Shown: piece after piece, positions 58,649 through 64,000 of the stretch | Position numbering within the stretch: the stretch's first letter is position 1 | Layout: every line of letters begins with the position of its first letter | NCBI RefSeq assembly: GCF_016808335.1 | Contig: NC_053140.1 | Span: 33,100,586 to 33,164,585, forward strand | Source of the DNA: Panicum virgatum | Lineage: Eukaryota; Streptophyta; Magnoliopsida; Poales; Poaceae | DNA: 64,000 nucleotides | Reading direction: 5' to 3' | Translations under genes and position numbers: made by a program | Notes under the pieces: model-generated | Seen by the model: only the letters and a program-made list of their open reading frames with translations | Databases searched by the model: none | What the model was told of the DNA's origin: nothing

Positions 58649-59365
58649 TGTTGGGGATCGCCTCCTCCTGAAGGTGGCGTGACACGAAGAAGTACCGAAG
58701 GTCCCCCAAGGGTATGCCGAAGCTTCAGCGAAGATGACGAAGCATCAACCCGAAAGTTCTTCAAAGATGATGAAGCATCGAAGAGCTCGTCGAGGTTCGG
58801 CGCCAGAAGATGGTGCCCTGAATCGCCGGGATGCTTCAGGCAGCGCGGAGGCGAAAGATGATGAAGGTGAAGTCCCTCGAAGCTTGTCGAAGGTCGTCGC
58901 TAAGGGTCGTCGAACATCACGGAATCCGGAGGTTCCGAGGACCGTTCGAAGCCACACTCTCGAAGGTCATGACAAGAACTTTCGGGTGCGACGGCGACTC
59001 AAGAGTGGCGAACGATGAAGGCGGCGCCACACGAAGCTTGTCAAGGACCGCCACCGAAGGTTCCCGAGGGGCAAAAAAACACGTGATCCGGGTGGGAGTA
59101 TCCAAGTCGGACTGTCCAACCTAGGGAAATTACTAAATACCCCTGTTGTAACCTCTTGACCTTTGTGGGGGACTAGAGGGGCATTTCTGGAAAGATGTAA
59201 TAAGGTTGGGGGGTATAAATACCCCCTCCCACCCAACGTTGTACGGGTTGGAACATTTCGTACGAGCTATAGTGCAATTTCTATTGTGCAATTTGTGTTC
59301 TAGTGTTTTAACCTTTGTTTAAAGAGTATTTTCTCTGTCTGGTGATCGGCCCGAAGATCCCAACA
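58649..59365 (+). mobile_element. Tat 3' LTR
   Basis: 717 bp from TGTTGGGGATCGCC to GAAGATCCCAACA, preceded by a purine-rich GAGAGGGGCTAC. TATAAAT lies at 59214-59220 within GGGGGTATAAATACCCCC. The next five bases are AAGAG; the matching left duplication cannot be tested because the 5' end is missing. Confidence 0.5.
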
Positions 59366-60600
59366 AAGAGTGGAGCAGCATATGCATGGCGAGTGCGCTA
59401 GCTTGCAGTTGCCGTAGGAAAATCTTTCTTTTTTCTCTATCTTTTGTGTGACGTGGGAACGACGAGGCGAATCAAGAAGCCCATACTAGGGGAGGAATCT
59501 GAAGCATTTTTTCCTGGCTTGATCTGATTTTAGAAAACTATTATGGAACACATCAATCAATGTACAAGAAAAAATTGAACATATCAATATTTCCTTTTAA
59601 TAGCGTTGGGCAATGTTATGTCTGTTTGGGTACCATGATGTATATTACTGAAAGAATTTATTAATTTATATAATTATTAATGGATTTACGGTACATCAGT
59701 TGCGGTGCCACCAGGTATAACGTGGTACTAGTTGCAATGTATAATGTGGTACATGCATACTTGGAGCAAATATACCATAGTGTATAATGTATTAAATATG
59801 ATCAACTTAACTGTTATTAGATAGGCTAAAAAAACAATGGACCCTTCTTTAGTGTCAAATTATTGAAGGGTACCCTAACTGTAATTTTCTTTTTCTTATT
59901 TGTTTCCAGTGGCAACATGGTACCAGTACATGGCACATAGTGCTTGTACTAGTGCTTACTTTTTATTGGATTAATTTATTTCACAAAAGTCATATAAAAA
60001 ATTACTGAAGAGGTACCTTAACTGTATGATCTGACGTTGTACAATGAGGGTTTTGTTGGGATATATATATAAGCTAAGATAATTAGATAAAAAGTTAAAA
60101 AGACAATCAGGTTATGCTTGATATGTAAAAATGGAAAATATTCTGTAACGGTGATTTTTAAAAAAAAAATTAAATGGGCGATTCGTATCCCATATGTTTA
60201 AAAGATATATTTTACACAATGGTACATGTGATCTTAATTTGAATGAGTGGTGGAGAAGGATCCATGTCAAAAACCCTGATTTATTCTATGGGGCCTCCAC
60301 CTTTGCCTTAAACTGGAGTACTTTATGTCATGTCCAACTATACAAAAGTAAACTTTATGTCAGAACATGAGTACATGTGCAGCACCAAGCTATATACAAA
60401 TTAGAAAAAAAATTCAAATACGGTTCTTATACACCCACTAAAAACAACTGGGCACATATCCCAGTGTGTATCGAACGGCCAGGATAGCTTCTATCGAGGT
60501 GGCAAGGGATAACCGTGCGAATCCGCGAGTACCAAGTCTGGTGTTGGGGACGGGAACTGTGCTGAGTTTGGGCGAGTTGGGCCATATGGGCCGTTGGCCA
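59366..60600. other. AT-rich intergenic stretch, no gene seen
   Basis: Contains irregular repeats of GTGGTAC and GTATAAYGTGGTAC (59690-59780). No coding frame of note. Confidence 0.5.
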
Positions 60601-60790
60601 GGGCAGGGGAAAGTGGGCTATTATGCTGTCTTGGGCTGAATGAGAGAAGGAGACTGTGAGGCAGTTTATTTGGTTCTATTTTTGCTTTTTTGAATATACA
60701 TATGGTGAACACTATGTATACAAGTGTTTTTGATAAAAAAAAGGATATTCAGTTGAATACTCTTGAATTGATGTGGGCCCGCCCCTGTCC
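60601..60790. mobile_element. hAT (TTF/MYM-type) end fragment
   Basis: GGATATTCAGTTGAATACTC then GATGTGGGCCCGCCCCTG matches the right end of the hAT family seen at 18.0-19.1 kb (TTGAATACCC followed by a CCGCCCCTG terminus). It lies 200-400 bp upstream of the GST start. Confidence 0.5.
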
Positions 60791-60890
60791 CTGATGCGTG
60801 CATTCCTTGAGACCCATCGTGGTGGTGCCACGCCAACAATAATTACACACTCATTCTAACATTTTTGCTAACACGGAGTCAACAAGTTTG

Positions 60891-60900
60891 ATATAAAAAA
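60891..60900 (+). promoter_or_regulatory. Candidate TATA box of the GST gene
   Basis: ATATAAAAAA, about 100 bp upstream of the ATG, the only good TATA-like word close to the gene. Transcription start not determinable. Confidence 0.5.
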
Positions 60901-60991
60901 AAAAGAAGACAGTTTTGACCAGAGCAGATCCTGCCAGCGGCAATACTAGTCGTCCCTGGAGCTCCAGAAGCCAGGAAAGCTTGGCTTAACC

Positions 60992-61806
60992 ATGGATGGT
61001 GCGGAAGCCAGCGAGCTGAAGGTGCTGGGCGCGTGGGCGAGCCCCTTCGTGCTGCGGGTCCGGGTGGCGCTGCACCTCAAGGGGCTGGACTACGAGTACG
61101 TGGAGGTGGACCTCGCCGACAAGGGCGAGCAGCTCCTCGCCTCCAACCCCGTCCACAAGAAGGTCCCCGTCCTCCTCCACGCAGGCAAACCCGTGTGCGA
61201 GTCCATGCTCATCGTGGAGTACCTCGACGACGCCTTCCCCGACGCCGGCGGCACGGCGTTCCTCCCCGCCGATCCCCACGGCCGCGCCGTCGCCCGCTTC
61301 TGGGCCGCCTACGTCGATGCAGAGGTAAGGAAAGATAAAAGCCAATCCCCGCGCGCCCACTTTGTTCTTTGGCCTGATGGTCATGGTCGCCGCGCCGTGC
61401 GCAGCTGCTGAGCTCGTGGGTGGCGATCCACGCGGCGGGGACGGAGGAGGAGAAGGCGGAGGCGGTGGCGCGGACCCTCGCGGCGGTGGACACGCTGGAA
61501 CGCGCGCTCGCGGACGCGGAGCAGCGGTCGGGGAGCAAGGGGTGGTTCGGCGGCGACGGCGTCGGGTTCGTTGACCTCGCGCTCGGCGGGTTCGTGCCGG
61601 CGATACGGGCGTCGGAGCCGACGACGGGACTGCGGATCGTGGACACCGCCAGGACTCCGCGGCTGGCGGCGTGGGTGGACCGGTTCTCCGCGCTCGACGA
61701 GGCCAGGGCGGCCATGCCGACGGTCGACCGCCTCGTGGAAATGGGCAGGAAGAGGCTCGCAACTGAACCACACGCGGCGGCGGCAGCGCCGGAGGCAAGC
61801 AACTGA
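60992..61806 (+). CDS. GSTU: Tau-class glutathione S-transferase
   Basis: Cytosolic enzyme family that joins glutathione to electrophiles and carries ligands; tau members detoxify herbicides and stress products. Two exons, 60992-61324 and 61405-61806, with an 80-bp phase-0 GT-AG intron after residue 111, the usual tau-class position. The protein is 244 residues, near the family norm of 220-240. The N-terminal thioredoxin-like domain has WASPF with catalytic Ser17, KKVPV (56-60, cis-Pro59) and the glutathione-contacting E70-S71. The helical C-terminal domain has WVAIHAAGTEEEKAEAV and FGGDGVGFVDLALGG. AATAAA polyadenylation words lie at 61831 and beyond. No lesions. Exons are very GC-rich, as in many grass GSTU genes. 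Substrate cannot be predicted. Confidence 0.5.
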
Positions 61807-61830
61807 TGGAGAGTGTCAGGGGAATGGAGA

Positions 61831-61836
61831 AATAAA
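61831..61836 (+). terminator. Candidate GST polyadenylation signal
   Basis: AATAAA 25 bp after the stop; similar words at about 61889 and 61925 could be used instead. Confidence 0.5.
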
Positions 61837-61994
61837 GCAAATATTTATTAGTCTACTTGAGATGTGAGATTTAGCTTCCTGCGCCGTGTAATAAATTCGG
61901 TATATTAGCCGCAAATTTGTTGTGAAATAAATTATAACCCAGTCATCACCGTGGGGAATAAACATGACCGTGATTTGTACTTCGGGTAATGTTT

Positions 61995-62042
61995 GGGTTA
62001 GGGCATCCGGCCGAAAAAAAAAAGAATCGGATGCCCCAACCC
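61995..62042. repeat. Strong small hairpin downstream of GST
   Basis: GGGTTAGGGCATCCG (61995-62009) pairs with CGGATGCCCCAACCC (62028-62042) at 14 of 15 positions (the other is a G-U-type mismatch), around an 18-base A-rich loop. Confidence 0.5.
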
Positions 62043-62224
62043 AGCGATGATGTTACGCCGGAAATTTTGACCCATAATTTTCTTATGATAGACACAGGCT
62101 GATGTTACAGCGGAAAGACGCACCAACTCTAATGATGGAGACAGAGTGGGAACATTTTACATGCATTTTTATTTTAATTTTTTTGAAAGTACGGCATATT
62201 TACATGCATTTTTATTACAATATA

Positions 62225-62477
62225 CTTCATTGGTCTTGAAATGTAAGATATTTTGGTTTGTTATAAATCAAGTAGTCTACGCTTGATCTAATTTATAGAA
62301 AATAATATTAACATCTAACACATCAAATAAGTTAATTATGAAAATGTATTTCATAATCGATCTAATAATTCTTATTTGACATTTAAAATATTATTACTCT
62401 TTGTTATAAACTTAGTTAAACTTAGAACAGTTTGATTTGGAACAAACTAAAATGTTTTACATTTCAAGACGGTTGAG
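62225..62477. mobile_element. Stowaway MITE
   Basis: 253 bp, flanked by TA on both sides (62223-62224, 62478-62479). Ends share GTCTTGAAATGTAARAYATT in inverted orientation, close to the Stowaway terminal form that continues TACTCCCTCCGTC. Tc1/mariner-type by its TA duplication. Confidence 0.5.
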
Positions 62478-62479
62478 TA

Positions 62480-63839
62480 TGCATGTCATGATGTTGTAGC
62501 GGTAGTTTTAGTTGATGACTGATATTGCAGCAACAGTTTCAGTTGATTATCATGTTCTAATAATTATTTTAAAATTGTAAAATAATGGGCCGCAAACCAT
62601 TTCACTTGCATAAGGTTCGATTGCTATTGACAGAATCCTATCGCGTACTCCCGTACCTTTTTCCCGGGGGTGCTCGCAGTCACTGGCGTGACTGCGATGC
62701 AATCCATCGCAGCAAGCTATTCTTACTCCAGATTTCGTGTTTTGGGTCTAAACTAGTTCAATAAAACAGTCCATATATAAATTCAGTCAAATTTGTTTTA
62801 GAATATTTTTTTTGTTCCGAAATAATTTTTTAAATGTTCCAGCAATACAAAAAATTTATTCGGAAACAAAAAAAATTATTTCAGAACAAAAAATAATTAT
62901 TGAGCCTTATGCGATAGTTTGACTGCCGGTCACCCGGGCGAGTCCTAATATTTACCCCTTTTTCTGCTCTAAGGGAAAATTGTCCACGGGGTTCGTTGTT
63001 ATTGGACCACGATCAGAGCTAATGCATGTGGGCCTATTCTAGCGAGGCCAAACCTCCCGTCGTGAGCCCTAGCATAAGATGAGCCATTTCATGCTGAACA
63101 ATGCACCTTTTGTCGTCAGCCCATGTGGCAGAATAGCTCCACTAGGATGGAGCTAAGTAGAAGATGCTTTTCTCCTTTTTTTTCCGAGATAGCACACACA
63201 CGCAAACAGAATCAGAGAAAGAGAGGAGGAAATAGCATGTTAGATTTTTCATGGCCTGTTGATCTAGATCTAAAGTTCTGCAAGGTGAAACACTAGTGAA
63301 ATGCTCTCTCTGATTTTATTTACAATTTGTATTTCGTTCCATTGGGACAAGTTTTTAACAATAGTTACTCTTGATTACTATTATTATTTACAATGTGTAT
63401 TTCGTTCCCACCGCCACCCCCTTCCCCATCTCCCCTTCATCACGCCGCCGCCGAAGCCTGCCACGGGAAGTCGGCACAGCCCGCAAGGATGGCGGCGGCG
63501 GGGTAGCTCTTCTCCTCCCCTTCGCCTGGCGGGCGCGGCCGCAGGAGGTGCTGGGGAGCTCGCCGCCGGGCGGGTGGTAGCGATGCCAGCGGCTTCAGCG
63601 AGGCCTCTACGGCCAGATCCGGTGGCCGCAGTACTGGATCTGTCGATGAGGCACGGCCGGCATTGGCGTCGGCCGACTCTTTGTACGGAGGTGTGGCCTG
63701 GCTCCTTCCTCTGCCATGGCGTAGGAGTGGGGGGGGGCTACGTGTGCTGGCGACGCCGTGGCATCGCGACCAGTGGTGGCCAGCCTGGTCTGGCCAGCTA
63801 CGTGGTGGCGTGCAACGTTTGGACTGTGAATGCACCAAT
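62480..63839. other. Intergenic stretch, no gene supported
   Basis: GCATAAGG/CCTTATGC words near 62610 and 62906 are inverted and could bound a decayed element. The 212-codon frame at 63301-63939 is low-complexity over a GC-rich patch (63400-63760), with competing frames on both strands. Confidence 0.5.
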
Positions 63840-63980
63840 TTTCCAAGTTATTGCACTAAATTACGCATTATATTTAAGTTGTTGGATCAATCTACACCCA
63901 CTTGTCAAGTTATATTGTACTAAATTGAGTATTTTATAATTTGTTGGACCAATTTGTATCCACTGACAATTTATTGTATG
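63840..63980. repeat. Degenerate two-copy tandem repeat of about 62 bp
   Basis: CAAGTTATTGCACTAAATTA and CAAGTTATATTGTACTAAATTG begin related units, each ending TTGTTGGAYCAATYT.. CCAC. Confidence 0.5.
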
Positions 63981-64000
63981 GTGGGTATAATTTACTCTTA

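Larger units (their letters stand above)
47789..59365 (+). mobile_element. 5'-truncated Tat-lineage Ty3/gypsy element (Retand/Grande/RIRE2-like)
   Basis: Runs from mid-gag to a complete 3' LTR (58649-59365). Tat hallmarks are a second, archaeal-type RNase H between RNase H and integrase, a very long 3' region, and an antisense ORF there with the PF04195-type (putative gypsy type transposon) domain. No 5' LTR or leader is present; the left end abuts Athila RT. All coding parts carry stops or frameshifts. Confidence 0.5.

Noticed and set aside
61209..61840. Long minus-strand frames across the GST gene
   Set aside because: GC-rich shadows of a clear two-exon GSTU on the plus strand.
63301..63939. 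212-codon plus-strand frame as a gene
   Set aside because: Crosses AT-rich repeat, GC-rich patch and AT-rich repeat; no domain; competing frames.
1..64000. tRNA, rRNA and snRNA genes
   Set aside because: None recognised by eye; A/B boxes and cloverleaf structures were not seen, though a covariance-model search would be decisive.

Overview
This window looks like intergenic-rich nuclear DNA from a grass (Poaceae, probably panicoid; this is inference). The evidence is the mix of MITEs, the very GC-rich exons of the two ordinary genes, and grass-type LTR retrotransposons of the SIRE/Maximus, Athila and Tat lineages. Nothing suggests bacterial, organellar or vector DNA. Only two intact host genes are well supported. 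One is a three-exon group IIe WRKY transcription factor on the minus strand (10201-12262). The other is a two-exon tau-class glutathione S-transferase on the plus strand (60992-61806).

Layout. Positions 1-2382 are the 5' end of a minus-strand Ty1/copia (SIRE/Maximus-type) element: a frameshifted gag fragment, primer-binding site and a complete 1.67 kb LTR. It is inserted into a Mutator-like transposase gene whose remnant follows (2383-2640). From 2.6 to 10 kb there is non-genic sequence with a CCGG-rich repeat, a decayed LEA-like fragment, several tandem repeats and a hAT-type MITE with a clear 8-bp duplication. The WRKY gene and its upstream region lie at 10.2-12.9 kb. From 13 to 21 kb there are MITEs, hAT remnants, a GCAACA-rich element and a minus-strand gypsy LTR. 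From 21.3 to 28.5 kb a roughly 1.25 kb unit is present in three tandem copies, the first split by a 4.13 kb PIF/Harbinger element. From 28.5 to 34.4 kb the sequence is mostly unassigned and includes a probable Helitron 3' terminus at 33380.

From 34471 to 59365 the window is one retroelement complex. An Athila-type element is arranged LTR-internal-LTR-internal, and its second internal region is cut inside reverse transcriptase. At 47.77-47.79 kb it joins a 5'-truncated Tat-lineage element. The Tat element carries gag, protease, RT, RNase H, a second (archaeal-type) RNase H and integrase. Its 3' region of about 5.5 kb holds a nine-copy 86-bp array of hairpins and a long spliced-looking antisense ORF, and it ends in a 717-bp LTR. 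Every Athila and Tat coding region shows stops or frameshifts except the Athila RT-RNase H and integrase segments, which are separated by one stop. From 59.4 kb to the end, the GST gene is flanked by non-coding DNA with a hAT end, a Stowaway MITE and a strong small hairpin.

The host genes do not form a pathway; WRKY and GST are independent. The most unusual structures are the 23-bp-phased GGCCGGCCGGCC doublets repeated at four sites in the Athila element, its uncharacterised third ORF, the hairpin array and antisense ORF of the Tat element, and the apparently templated filler at the Athila/Tat junction. [Form note: the original answer stated no feature confidences; the uniform 0.5 is a placeholder required by the schema, not an estimate.]
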